Of a stretch of DNA of 64,000 bases, positions 24,573-32,570 are shown one piece after another. Position numbers and translations under genes: made by a program. Where the stretch lies: assembly GCA_000378025.1 (NCBI GenBank), contig KB899087.1:930001-994000 (forward strand). The letters are read 5' to 3'. A model generated the notes under the pieces. The model was not told the origin of the DNA. It was given only the letters and a program-made list of their open reading frames with translations, and made no database searches. Position 1 is the first letter of the stretch. Every line of letters begins with the position of its first letter. This DNA comes from Xanthobacteraceae bacterium 501b (GTDB taxonomy: Bacteria; Pseudomonadota; Alphaproteobacteria; Rhizobiales; Xanthobacteraceae).

Positions 24573-25429
24573 AGGAGGTCGACCTGTCGGGCGCCGGAAA
24601 GCCGGGCGGTGATGCGGTTGGCGGCGAGCAGCAGCACGACGGCGATGCCCACCAGCGCCACCGCGATGGCCGAGCCGAACGGCCAGTTGCGCGATTGCAG
24701 GAAAAGGTCGACCAGCGCATTGCCGATGAAGAACACCTTGCCGCCGCCGAGCAGGGTCGGGATCAGGTATTCGCCGAGCAGCAGGATCAGCACCAGCGAG
24801 AAGCCGGTCATCATGCCGGGCAGCGACAGCCGCAGGGTGACGCTGAAAAAGGTGGAGAACGGTGTCGCGCCGAGGTCGGCCGAGGCTTCCAGCAGCCGGC
24901 GGTCCAGTCGCTCAAGGCTGATATAGATCGGCAGGATCATCAGCGGCAGATAGCCATAGACGATGCCGAGCAGCACTGCGCCGGGGGTGTTGATCAGGCG
25001 CAGATCCGGCAGGCCGACCAGCTCCAGAAAGGCGGGAATGCCGCGCCCGCCGAGAATGTACATCCAGGCATAGGTGCGGATCAGCAGGCTGGTCCAGAAC
25101 GGGATGATGATCAGCGCCACCAGCAGCAGCCGGCGCTGCGGCAGCACTTTCAGCGCGAGATAATAGGCGACGGGATAGGCGATGAGCAGGCAGGCCAGCG
25201 CCCCGGCCGGTGCCAGCACCAGCGTGTTCCAGAACGCCGCCGCGCGTGCCGGCAGATTGGCATATTGGGCGAGGGTCAGCGCCGGCTGGTAGCCGCCGGC
25301 CGGCGCCCGCTCGCCCAGGCTGAACACCACGATGGCGATGAAGGGCAGCACCAGGAATAGGAACAGCCACACCGCCGCCGGGGCGAGCAGCAGGGCCGTG
25401 ACCAGTCGCTTGCGGGCAGCGCTCGACAT
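24569..25429 (-). CDS. ABC transporter permease, PotB type
   Basis: The protein (286 residues) has a first span at about residues 14-36, WTSLLIRTYAWMYILGGRG, and the EAA loop EASADLGATPFSTFFSVTLRLSLPG, characteristic of PotB-like permeases. It forms the heterodimeric channel with the next gene. A 100-base gap separates it from the binding-protein gene upstream; that gap contains the near-identical GGGAGCGCG repeats around 25457-25510. Confidence 0.9.
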   Translation of the reverse strand: MSSAARKRLVTALLLAPAAVWLFLFLVLPFIAIVVFSLGERAPAGGYQPALTLAQYANLPARAAAFWNTLVLAPAGALACLLIAYPVAYYLALKVLPQRRLLLVALIIIPFWTSLLIRTYAWMYILGGRGIPAFLELVGLPDLRLINTPGAVLLGIVYGYLPLMILPIYISLERLDRRLLEASADLGATPFSTFFSVTLRLSLPGMMTGFSLVLILLLGEYLIPTLLGGGKVFFIGNALVDLFLQSRNWPFGSAIAVALVGIAVVLLLAANRITARLSGARQVDLL

Positions 25430-25529
25430 TCGAGGTCCATCTCAAAGGGGGGCTCGGGAGCGCGTGGACGCGCCCCCGAGAGAGGGGGTGACGGGAGCGC
25501 GCGGGGCGCTCCCGAAAGCGACGATTGGA

Positions 25530-26693
25530 TCAGGCCGACTTGAAGCGGGCCATCAGCTCGGCACGGGCCGGGTCGGTCAGCGTCGCCGCCGCGCCGAATT
25601 CCAGCGGGGCGAGCAGATCGGCGGCGGGGTAGAGGATCGGGTTGTCGAGCAGATCCTTCGGCAGCAGGGCGTTGACCCGCGCATCGGTGGAAGGCGCGCC
25701 ATTGGCGATGTGCTCCTTCACCGCCACCTTGGGGTCCATCAGGTAGTTCAGCAGCGCATAGGCCGCCGCCTTGTTCGGCGCGTCCTTCGGGATGGCGTAG
25801 AAATCGGTCCAGATCTCGCCGCCCTCCTTGCCGAGCACATAGTCGATCGCGGGAATGTCGCGGTGCAGCTGGGCGCCGTCATTGGTCCAGCACATGGTCA
25901 GCCAGGCGTCGCCGCTGCGCATGGCGGGCTGGTAGTCGCTGGAGATGGCAAAGAGGTGCGGCTTCACCTTGAGCAGCAGCTCCTCGGCCTTGGCCAGCTC
26001 GTCCGGCTTCAGCGAGTTGAAGGAATAGCCGTAGTATTTCAGCGCGTTGCCGATGGTGGTCAGCTGATAGTCATGCACCATGGAGCGGCCGCTGCCGGTG
26101 GTCATGGAGGTGTCGAAGAAGTCCTTCCAGCTGGTCATGGGCTTGGTCAGCTTAGCCGTGTTCACCGCGAAGCCGGTGGTGCCCCAGTTCTTCGGCACGG
26201 CGCACAGCACGCCGTTCACTTCGCCCTCGGCGGTGAAGCGCTTGTTCTGCGCGGCGGCGTCGTAATTGGGCAGCTTCGAGACGTCGAGCGCATCGATGAG
26301 GTCGAGCTGGCGATAGGTCGAGATCGTGTAGTTGGTTGGCACGAACAGCGACCAGCCCGAGGCGCCGGCCTGCAGCTTGGCCAGCATTTCCTCATTGGAG
26401 CCGAACACGTTCACTTCGACCGCGACGCCGGTATTGGTGGTGAAATCGACGAAGGTCTGCGGGTCGTGATAGTTCGGCCAGGTGGCGATGGACAGGCGGT
26501 CGCCGAGCTCGCCCGCCGCATAGGCCGGCGTCGGCCGCAGGCCGAGTTCGCTCGCCAGCACCGCCGTGGCGACGCCGAGGCCGGTCACGCCGAGAAAGTG
26601 GCGGCGGCTGATCGAGCCGCGGCGGAAGCGCAGCAGCTGGTCGATGAATTCCCGCGCCGAAAGGGGCAGGCCGTCACGATACGATTTGGACAT
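25530..26693 (-). CDS. ABC transporter solute-binding protein, PotD-like, Tat-exported
   Basis: The 387-residue protein has a twin-arginine signal after a cytoplasmic-type extension (SISRRHFLGVTGLGVATAVL, residues about 27-46). The mature part has the PotD-like opening LSIATWPNYHDPQTFVDFT and VEVNVFGSNEEMLAKL, and later DAWLTMCWTNDGAQL and IWTDFYAIPKDAPNKAAAY. The family binds polyamines, but relatives bind other cations or amino acids, so the ligand is open. It overlaps the ATPase gene by 20 bases. Confidence 0.88.
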   Translation of the reverse strand: MSKSYRDGLPLSAREFIDQLLRFRRGSISRRHFLGVTGLGVATAVLASELGLRPTPAYAAGELGDRLSIATWPNYHDPQTFVDFTTNTGVAVEVNVFGSNEEMLAKLQAGASGWSLFVPTNYTISTYRQLDLIDALDVSKLPNYDAAAQNKRFTAEGEVNGVLCAVPKNWGTTGFAVNTAKLTKPMTSWKDFFDTSMTTGSGRSMVHDYQLTTIGNALKYYGYSFNSLKPDELAKAEELLLKVKPHLFAISSDYQPAMRSGDAWLTMCWTNDGAQLHRDIPAIDYVLGKEGGEIWTDFYAIPKDAPNKAAAYALLNYLMDPKVAVKEHIANGAPSTDARVNALLPKDLLDNPILYPAADLLAPLEFGAAATLTDPARAELMARFKSA

Positions 26694-27813
26694 GGCTGGA
26701 TTCCCTCTGTCTGGTCTTGTTGTCCGACGCCGGAAACGCCAGCGGCGCGCCGGGGTTGAAGCTGATGGCGACGGGGTCGCCCGGTCTCAACAGATCGCTC
26801 TGCGCCGCGCTGTGGTCGGCGGTGGCGAGCAGGGTGCCGAGCAGCGGCACCTCGATGGCGTATTCGGCGGTGGAGCCGAGAAAGATGCGGTTGCGGATGA
26901 TGCCGGAGAGGCCGGTTCCGCCTGTGGGCGCGCCGAGGCGCAGCGCCTCCGGCCGCAGGCTCACCGCCACGCTGGCGCCGTTGGCGACAGCGCCGCTCAC
27001 CCGGGCGCTGACCTCCATGCCGTTGGCGAGGCGCAGGCGTGCGGCCCCGGTGGTGCTTTCCAGCACGGTGCCGTCGAGAAAATTGGTCTTGCCGACAAAG
27101 GCGGCGACGAAGCGGTCGGCCGGGCGGTCATAGATCTCATCAGGCGCGCCGAGCTGGACGATGCGCCCGCCATTCATCACGCACACCACGTCGCTCATCG
27201 AGAGCGCTTCTTCCTGGTCATGGGTGACGAGCACGAAGGTGATGCCGAGTTCGCGCTGCAAATTCTGCAGCTCGATCTGCATGTCGGTGCGCAGCTTCTT
27301 GTCGAGCGCGGCAAGCGGCTCGTCGAGCAGCAGCACCGAGGGGCGGTTCACCAGCGCGCGGGCGAGGGCCACGCGCTGCTGCTGGCCGCCGGAGAGTTCA
27401 TGCACCTTGCGGGCGCCGAAGCCGGCGAGCTGCACCATGGCCAGCGCGTCCGCCGTGCGTCGGGCGATCTCGGACGAGGTCAGGCGCGGGCGGATCTGGC
27501 GCAGGCCATAGGCGACATTGGCGCTGACATCGAAATGCGGGAACAGCGCATAGTGCTGAAACACCATGTTGACCGGGCGCCGATAGGGCGGAACATCCGC
27601 CATGTCGGTGCCGCCGATCAGCACCTGTCCGCTGCTCGGCTGCTCGAAGCCGCCGATCATGCGCAGACAGGTGGTCTTGCCGCAGCCGGAGGGGCCGAGC
27701 AGGGCGATGAAGGCGCCTTTCGGCACGGCGAAATCGGTGGGGTGGACGGCGGTGACGTCGCCATAGCGCTTGCTGACGCCGCGAAACTCGATGTCGAGGG
27801 TCTGCTGGGCCAC
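26674..27813 (-). CDS. ABC transporter ATPase, PotA type
   Basis: The product (379 residues) has Walker A GPSGCGKTT, signature LSGGQQQRVALARAL, Walker B LLLDEPLAALD and the H-loop LVTHDQEEALSMSD, followed by a TOBE domain (about residues 290-355). The start codon is GTG at 27813. It is the first gene of a five-gene operon (ATPase, binding protein, two permeases, SDR) and is divergent from a luxR gene. Confidence 0.92.
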   Translation of the reverse strand: MAQQTLDIEFRGVSKRYGDVTAVHPTDFAVPKGAFIALLGPSGCGKTTCLRMIGGFEQPSSGQVLIGGTDMADVPPYRRPVNMVFQHYALFPHFDVSANVAYGLRQIRPRLTSSEIARRTADALAMVQLAGFGARKVHELSGGQQQRVALARALVNRPSVLLLDEPLAALDKKLRTDMQIELQNLQRELGITFVLVTHDQEEALSMSDVVCVMNGGRIVQLGAPDEIYDRPADRFVAAFVGKTNFLDGTVLESTTGAARLRLANGMEVSARVSGAVANGASVAVSLRPEALRLGAPTGGTGLSGIIRNRIFLGSTAEYAIEVPLLGTLLATADHSAAQSDLLRPGDPVAISFNPGAPLAFPASDNKTRQRESSHVQIVS

Positions 27814-27948
27814 CGGGCGCTCTCCGCAGCTTTCCGGCCGCCATCAGGGCCGGGTCATTGTCACATAAAAAGCTAATACCGGCGCGTTTGAGGGTATATA
27901 CCTTTGCAGTGGTAGAAAGAGCCTATATATTCGTCACGAGGGGTATAG
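27814..27948. promoter_or_regulatory. Divergent promoter region with a palindromic operator candidate
   Basis: This AT-rich spacer between the ABC operon and luxR carries the 10-base palindrome GGTATATACC (27893-27902), with a further GGTATA at about 27940-27945 just before the luxR start. Such a dyad near the -10/-35 zone of both promoters is a plausible binding site for the LuxR-type protein. Not tested. Confidence 0.45.
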
Positions 27949-28845
27949 ATGCTGGGCATTGGTAAAGCTGAAATCGGACGGGGCGGGCAGGAAGACGCCA
28001 CGCAAGGCGGGGGCGAGCGCCCCTCGGCGGCGCGGCTGCTGGCGCAGGCGATTGCGGCGGCGCATGAGCGCAGCGCCGATGTGCTGACCGGGCCGGGCGA
28101 CGACCCGTTCGGCCACGCCCTCATCGCCTGGCTGCGCGCCCATGTGCCGTTCGACCATTGCGTGACCTTCGGCTATCGCGGCACGGCGCGCCCGCCCTTG
28201 CTGTTCGAGACCTTCAACCCGGCGGAAAGCCACGTCTATGTGACGCTGTACCAGGTCGGCCCCTATCTGCTCGATCCGTTCTACCACGCCGCGATCGAGC
28301 GCGTTGAGGGCTTCCGCCGCATGCGCGAGCTGGCGCCGGACCGCTTTTATGCCAGCGAATATTACCGCTCCTATTACAGCCAGACCGTGCTGGCCGAGGA
28401 GGCCGGCTTCTTCGTGCCGCTGGCCAATGGCGCAAGCGTGGTGGTGTCGCTGATGCGCAAGGCCGCCTCCGGCGCGTTCGGCGCGGCGCAGGTCCGCCAG
28501 TTGCGCGAGCTGGCGCCGATCGTGCTGGCGCTGTGCCGCCTGCGCTGGGGCGGCGAGGTCATTGGCGAGGAAGCGCGCGGCCGCCCGGGGCGCGAGGGTG
28601 AGGGGAAGGCCGCGCGGGGGGTGGATCGCGGCACCATCTGGCGCGACCTGGCGCTGACCTCCCGCGAGGGCGAGGTGGTCGACCTCATCCTGCAGGGCCA
28701 TTCCGCCGATTCCATCGCCCGGCTGCTGTCGATCTCCGCCGGCACGGCGAAGGTTCACCGCCGCAACATCTACCGCAAGCTCAACATCAATTCGCAGGCC
28801 GGCCTGTTCGCCCATTTCGTCGCGATCATGCAGCGCAAGCCGTAG
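27949..28845 (+). CDS. LuxR-family transcriptional regulator
   Basis: The last ~65 residues of this 298-residue protein form a LuxR helix-turn-helix: LTSREGEVVDLILQGHSADS followed by IARLLSISAGTAKVHRRNIYRKLNI. The N-terminal 200 residues (FDHCVTFGYRG ... ASEYYRSYYSQT ... FFVPLANGASVVVSLMR) look like an autoinducer-binding-like or GAF-like sensing domain. GAGGGG precedes the ATG. Divergence from the ABC operon suggests it senses the imported compound and controls the transporter. Confidence 0.88.
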   Translation: MLGIGKAEIGRGGQEDATQGGGERPSAARLLAQAIAAAHERSADVLTGPGDDPFGHALIAWLRAHVPFDHCVTFGYRGTARPPLLFETFNPAESHVYVTLYQVGPYLLDPFYHAAIERVEGFRRMRELAPDRFYASEYYRSYYSQTVLAEEAGFFVPLANGASVVVSLMRKAASGAFGAAQVRQLRELAPIVLALCRLRWGGEVIGEEARGRPGREGEGKAARGVDRGTIWRDLALTSREGEVVDLILQGHSADSIARLLSISAGTAKVHRRNIYRKLNINSQAGLFAHFVAIMQRKP

Positions 28846-28849
28846 GGTC

Positions 28850-29710
28850 TTACCCCTTCGCCGCCGCCGCGCTCTCGCGCATCATCAGCGCGGCGCCGAG
28901 GAAGAAGCCGAGCGCGCCGAGGCCGAGCAGGATGTTGGCGAGGTCCGCAATCCACCACGCTTCGCCCCCGCTTGGCACATACGCCAGCGTCGAGGCGGCC
29001 ATGAAGGCGACGCAGCCGAGCAGGTTGATGAACACGATCTGCCAGTCGAGCTGACGTGGCCGCCAGCTCCAGTAGCGGTGCGCGGTCTCGACAAAGGCGA
29101 GATAGCCCGAGACCAGGAACAGCACCGAGCCGATCATCCCCGGTAGCCACACGGCGAGGTCCTGCATCTGCCAGCCTTCGCCGACCACCAGCGGGTCGAA
29201 GGTGTTGAAATTGAACGCTACCGTGCCGACGAACTGGCAGAAGGTGCTCAGCCAGCCCGCGCTGTGCGGGTGCCAGCCGATCAGCGAGATGTGCCGCGGA
29301 GCGGTGGAATCCTTGGGGTCGAGTGTGAACGCGCTCTGATTGGCGGCCTGGAAGTGCTGGAGATAGCCCGCCAGGGTGAACGGGATCGACCCCAGGAAGA
29401 ACACGATGTTGATCGGCGTCGCGGCCAGCCCCGCGCCCGCCGGCAAGAGGCTCAACAGACTGCCGGCAAGGAACAGCAGCGAGCCGAGCGCGAACAGCGC
29501 GCCGGTCCACCAGTTGTAACTCTGCGTCTGCCAGAACGGGACCGGCGCGTTCTCCAGCGCCCGCGCCGCGCGTTCCAGTCCCTTGCGGTGCTGGCGCGCC
29601 TGCCAGACGATGCGCCGCCCGGCGAGCAGGTAGCTGCGCCGCGTGATGAACGGCCATGGGCCGGCCACATGGATGCGCAGGCCGGAGGGGTGGAGATGCA
29701 CGCCCTTCAT
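28850..29710 (-). CDS. Conserved membrane protein
   Basis: The 286-residue protein has a basic cytoplasmic N-terminus (about 75 residues), then roughly seven hydrophobic spans, for example WTGALFALGSLLFLAGSLL and INIVFFLGSIPFTLAGYLQ. The loop DSTAPRHISLIGWHPHSAGWLS contains several His. It is similar in layout to YrhK-like membrane proteins, but I am not certain of the family. Converges on luxR with four bases between; the amidase gene upstream is 40 bases away on the same strand. Confidence 0.7.
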   Translation of the reverse strand: MKGVHLHPSGLRIHVAGPWPFITRRSYLLAGRRIVWQARQHRKGLERAARALENAPVPFWQTQSYNWWTGALFALGSLLFLAGSLLSLLPAGAGLAATPINIVFFLGSIPFTLAGYLQHFQAANQSAFTLDPKDSTAPRHISLIGWHPHSAGWLSTFCQFVGTVAFNFNTFDPLVVGEGWQMQDLAVWLPGMIGSVLFLVSGYLAFVETAHRYWSWRPRQLDWQIVFINLLGCVAFMAASTLAYVPSGGEAWWIADLANILLGLGALGFFLGAALMMRESAAAAKG

Positions 29711-29750
29711 CGTGCCTCTCCGCCGGGGCCTGCGGCGCGCGGGAAAGGTC

Positions 29751-30866
29751 TCACGCCGCGCTCGCCGCCTTCAGTGCCGCGGTGGCCTCGCCCGTCTCAG
29801 GGGGGAGACGGTCAAGCGGTAGCACCTTCGGCGCGGTCTCGCCGGCCAGCGCGGCGAGGTCGAAGCGGCTGAAATTGAGGCTGCGGTAGTCACGCAGAAA
29901 GAACAGCTTGCGGTCGAGGTCGGAGAGGCTGGTCCAGCAGGTATATTCGGTGGCGCAGGCTTCGCCCGCCGGCTGGTCGAGCCCCGCCACCTCCATATGG
30001 CCGCCGCCCCCGCCGGGAGGGTCGATGCTCACCCCGCGCGGCCGGTCGAAATTGTTGAGAATATGCGCCAGCGTCTGCACGGCGCGGTCCGGCGTTGCTG
30101 CCTTCTCGGTGAACTCCGCGTAATAGGCGGCGCGAATGAAGCGCCCGACCGAGGTGTTGGAGGCAGGCAGGCCGGCGGTGGCGATGCCGGAATCCGGCTG
30201 TACCGCCTGATAGCCGCCAAAGCGCGCCGAGGAGCGGTCGACATTGGAGAGGAAGGTGTAGTTGTTGAGATTGGTGAGGTGCCAGCCAAAATCCGGCCCG
30301 TTGGTCATCACCCCCACCGGGTTGTCATAAACCTTCATCGTGCCGTGATCGAACTCGATCACCAGCGCCGCCCCGGTGGCGTCGTGCACCACATAGTGGA
30401 ACGGCGATTCCACCCCGCCCAGTATGGCGAGCGGAACCAGCAGCACCGGCTGGGCCTCCAGCGCCGCCTTCACCTCAGCCACCGTGGCGAACTGCCCGAG
30501 GCACCAGCTGCCGAGATCGGAGGCGGAGAGCACGGCCTGCGTCATCTCGACCGAGCGCTGCGTGCCACCGGCGGCGGGGTAGGAGAGCAGGCTGAAGGTC
30601 AGGCCCTGGTCGTTCAGCCCTTCCAGCACCTTGAGATCGTCGAGGCCGACGGGGGCCTGCGGCGTCGGAACCTGGCACGGCATGGTCACGGCAATCATGG
30701 CGTGGCGGGCGGCATACTCGGTTGCCTTGTGCCCCTCCACCTGCGAGCGGGTGGGGAAACCGACGGGGAAGAAGGCGATCTGGTAGGGCAGATCGATCGT
30801 GAGTTCGAGCGTGCGGCCGAAATAGGCCTTGCCGCCTGCGTCGCGATAGCCGAGCGATGTGCACAT
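29751..30866 (-). CDS. Linear amide C-N hydrolase (choloylglycine hydrolase family)
   Basis: Starting at ATG 30866 (GGAAGGA upstream), the protein reads MCTSLGYRDAGGKAYFGRTLE: Cys2 becomes the N-terminal nucleophile after Met removal, as in bile salt hydrolase and penicillin V acylase. The conserved VMTNGPDFGWHLTNLNNYT block (Asn/Asp ligands) and the later SVGRFIRAAYY block with Arg are present. The open frame extending upstream would bury the nucleophile and is rejected. Homologues in environmental Gram-negatives often cleave acyl amides, including acyl-homoserine lactones. No signal peptide in this 371-residue form. Confidence 0.87.
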   Translation of the reverse strand: MCTSLGYRDAGGKAYFGRTLELTIDLPYQIAFFPVGFPTRSQVEGHKATEYAARHAMIAVTMPCQVPTPQAPVGLDDLKVLEGLNDQGLTFSLLSYPAAGGTQRSVEMTQAVLSASDLGSWCLGQFATVAEVKAALEAQPVLLVPLAILGGVESPFHYVVHDATGAALVIEFDHGTMKVYDNPVGVMTNGPDFGWHLTNLNNYTFLSNVDRSSARFGGYQAVQPDSGIATAGLPASNTSVGRFIRAAYYAEFTEKAATPDRAVQTLAHILNNFDRPRGVSIDPPGGGGGHMEVAGLDQPAGEACATEYTCWTSLSDLDRKLFFLRDYRSLNFSRFDLAALAGETAPKVLPLDRLPPETGEATAALKAASAA

Positions 30867-31178
30867 CCCGTCCGTCCTTCCCGTTCGGGCGAGGGCCTGC
30901 GCCTCGCCACCGCGCCTCTCCAGTCGCGCCGCGCCGCTCAGCGGTTGGTCGCCGGTGTTTGGTGGCATGATTCAGCGAGGCGGAAAAGGCCGGGCGTCCT
31001 CGGCGCGCCGCACCGATTCGTGCCGGCCAGCCGCGCCACAATGAAGCCCCGTAAGGCGCCGGCGGGCGCCTGCGGTCCCGCGCGAGTGCCCCGGCTGCGC
31101 CGAATTTGCTCTCGCCGGAAGGCCTTGCTACCCCTTTACCCAGCGTTTCCGACTCGGAAACCCTTTCGGAGAGCGACG

Positions 31179-31517
31179 TTGACCAATTGGTGTCCCGTCT
31201 CAGTGCGATCGGGCCGGTGGCGGCCGCCAAGCGTGCCGCTGCGAGGCGCCGTGCCGCTGCGTGTGGCCGCGGCGAGCCTCGCCGCGCTGCCGCTCGCCGG
31301 CTGCATTCCGGCGGGTGCGCCGGCGATTTCACTGTTCGGGGCCTATTTCCCTTCCTGGCTGCTCTGCGCGCTCATCGGCATTCTCGGCGCGGTGCTGGTC
31401 CGGCTGGTCTTCATCCGGGTCGGCATTGACGATGCGCTGCCAGTGCGGCTGCCGGTCTATGTCTGCATCGCTGCCGCCATTGGCTTCGCCGTCTCCCTTC
31501 TCGGCTTCGGGCGCTAG
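31179..31517 (+). CDS. ytcA: YtcA-like small membrane lipoprotein
   Basis: The product ends in about 75 residues with the YtcA pattern: lipobox LAALPLAGC, ISLFGAYFPSWLLCALIG and a second span VYVCIAAAIGFAVSLLGFG. I use TTG at 31179 because GGAGAG lies just upstream; in-frame GTG codons at 31203-31263 are alternatives and would give a shorter N-terminus before the lipobox. It stands four bases before a periplasmic adaptor gene, matching the E. coli ytcA-mdtNOP neighbourhood. Role in the pump is unknown. Confidence 0.7.
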   Translation: MTNWCPVSVRSGRWRPPSVPLRGAVPLRVAAASLAALPLAGCIPAGAPAISLFGAYFPSWLLCALIGILGAVLVRLVFIRVGIDDALPVRLPVYVCIAAAIGFAVSLLGFGR

Positions 31518-31520
31518 CGG

Positions 31521-32570
31521 ATGGCGGAAAACGCGCCTCACCCCTCCCGCCGCCCGCTCGGCCTGCTGGTGAGCCTGCTCGCCCTCGGCGCGGCGGTGTG
31601 GCTCGGCTGGCACTATCTCAGCGATGCCGCGCGCAACCCGCTCTCGCAGGATGCCGAGCTGTCGGCTGACGTGACCGCCATCTCCGCCTCTGTGCCGGGC
31701 CGGATCGTCAGCATCGGCGTGCGGGAGAACCAGGCGGTGGCCAAGGGCGAGCTGCTATTCGCGCTCGATCCCGCAACCTACAAATTGCAGGTGGCGCAGG
31801 CGCGGGCCGATCTCGCGCTCGCCGAGGCGGCGCTGGCGGACAAGCAGCGCACCGTCACCGCCGAGCGCGCCAATGCCGTGATCGCCCAGGACCAGGTGAC
31901 GCGGTCGCGGCAGAATCTTGCCCTTGCAACGCAGACGCTCGCCCGGCTGGAGGCGCTGCGCCCCAAGGGCTATGTCAGCGCCCAGCAGGTGGACGACGCT
32001 GCCACCGCCAAGCGTGACGCCGAGGTGAGCCTCAAGCAGGCGATCCAGCAGGAGGCGGCCGCCCTGGTGCTGGTCAGCGACACGGCGGCGGCGGTGGCGC
32101 TGGTGGAGGCGCGGCGCGCGGCGCTGGCGATCGCCGAGCGGGCGCTGGCCGACACGCAGATCATGGCGCCGTTCGACGGCCGCGTGGTGGGGCTGGAAAC
32201 GGCCGTGGGCGAATATGTGCTGCCCGGCCAGTCGATCTTCGTGCTGATCGACACCGGCGCCTGGTTCGCCTCCGCCGCCTTCGTCGAAACCGAGCTTGCC
32301 GGCATCCGCGTCGGCAATTGCGCCACAGTCTACACGCTGGCCAATCGGGAGGTGAAGATACGCGGCCGGGTGGAGGGCATCGGCTGGGGCGTGCAGTCGA
32401 CCGAGCAGATCACTTTGCCGCGCAAGATGCCGATCGTGCCGAAGAGCCTCGACTGGGTGCGGGTGGCGCAGCGCTTTCCCGTCCGCATCCGGCTCATCGA
32501 CCCCCCCGCCGATCTGATGCGGATCGGCGCCTCCGCCACCGCGACCGTGCACCATGACACGGATTGCTGA
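31521..32570 (+). CDS. mdtN: Periplasmic adaptor (HlyD/MdtN family)
   Basis: The 349-residue protein has an N-terminal membrane anchor (LGLLVSLLALGAAVWLGWHYL), a lipoyl half (VTAISASVPGRIVSIGVRENQAVAKGELLFALD), an alpha-helical coiled-coil hairpin (about residues 90-200), and the second lipoyl half (IMAPFDGRVVGLETAVGEYV). This is the membrane fusion protein linking an inner-membrane pump with an outer-membrane channel. Overlaps the next gene by 17 bases. Confidence 0.9.
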   Translation: MAENAPHPSRRPLGLLVSLLALGAAVWLGWHYLSDAARNPLSQDAELSADVTAISASVPGRIVSIGVRENQAVAKGELLFALDPATYKLQVAQARADLALAEAALADKQRTVTAERANAVIAQDQVTRSRQNLALATQTLARLEALRPKGYVSAQQVDDAATAKRDAEVSLKQAIQQEAAALVLVSDTAAAVALVEARRAALAIAERALADTQIMAPFDGRVVGLETAVGEYVLPGQSIFVLIDTGAWFASAAFVETELAGIRVGNCATVYTLANREVKIRGRVEGIGWGVQSTEQITLPRKMPIVPKSLDWVRVAQRFPVRIRLIDPPADLMRIGASATATVHHDTDC

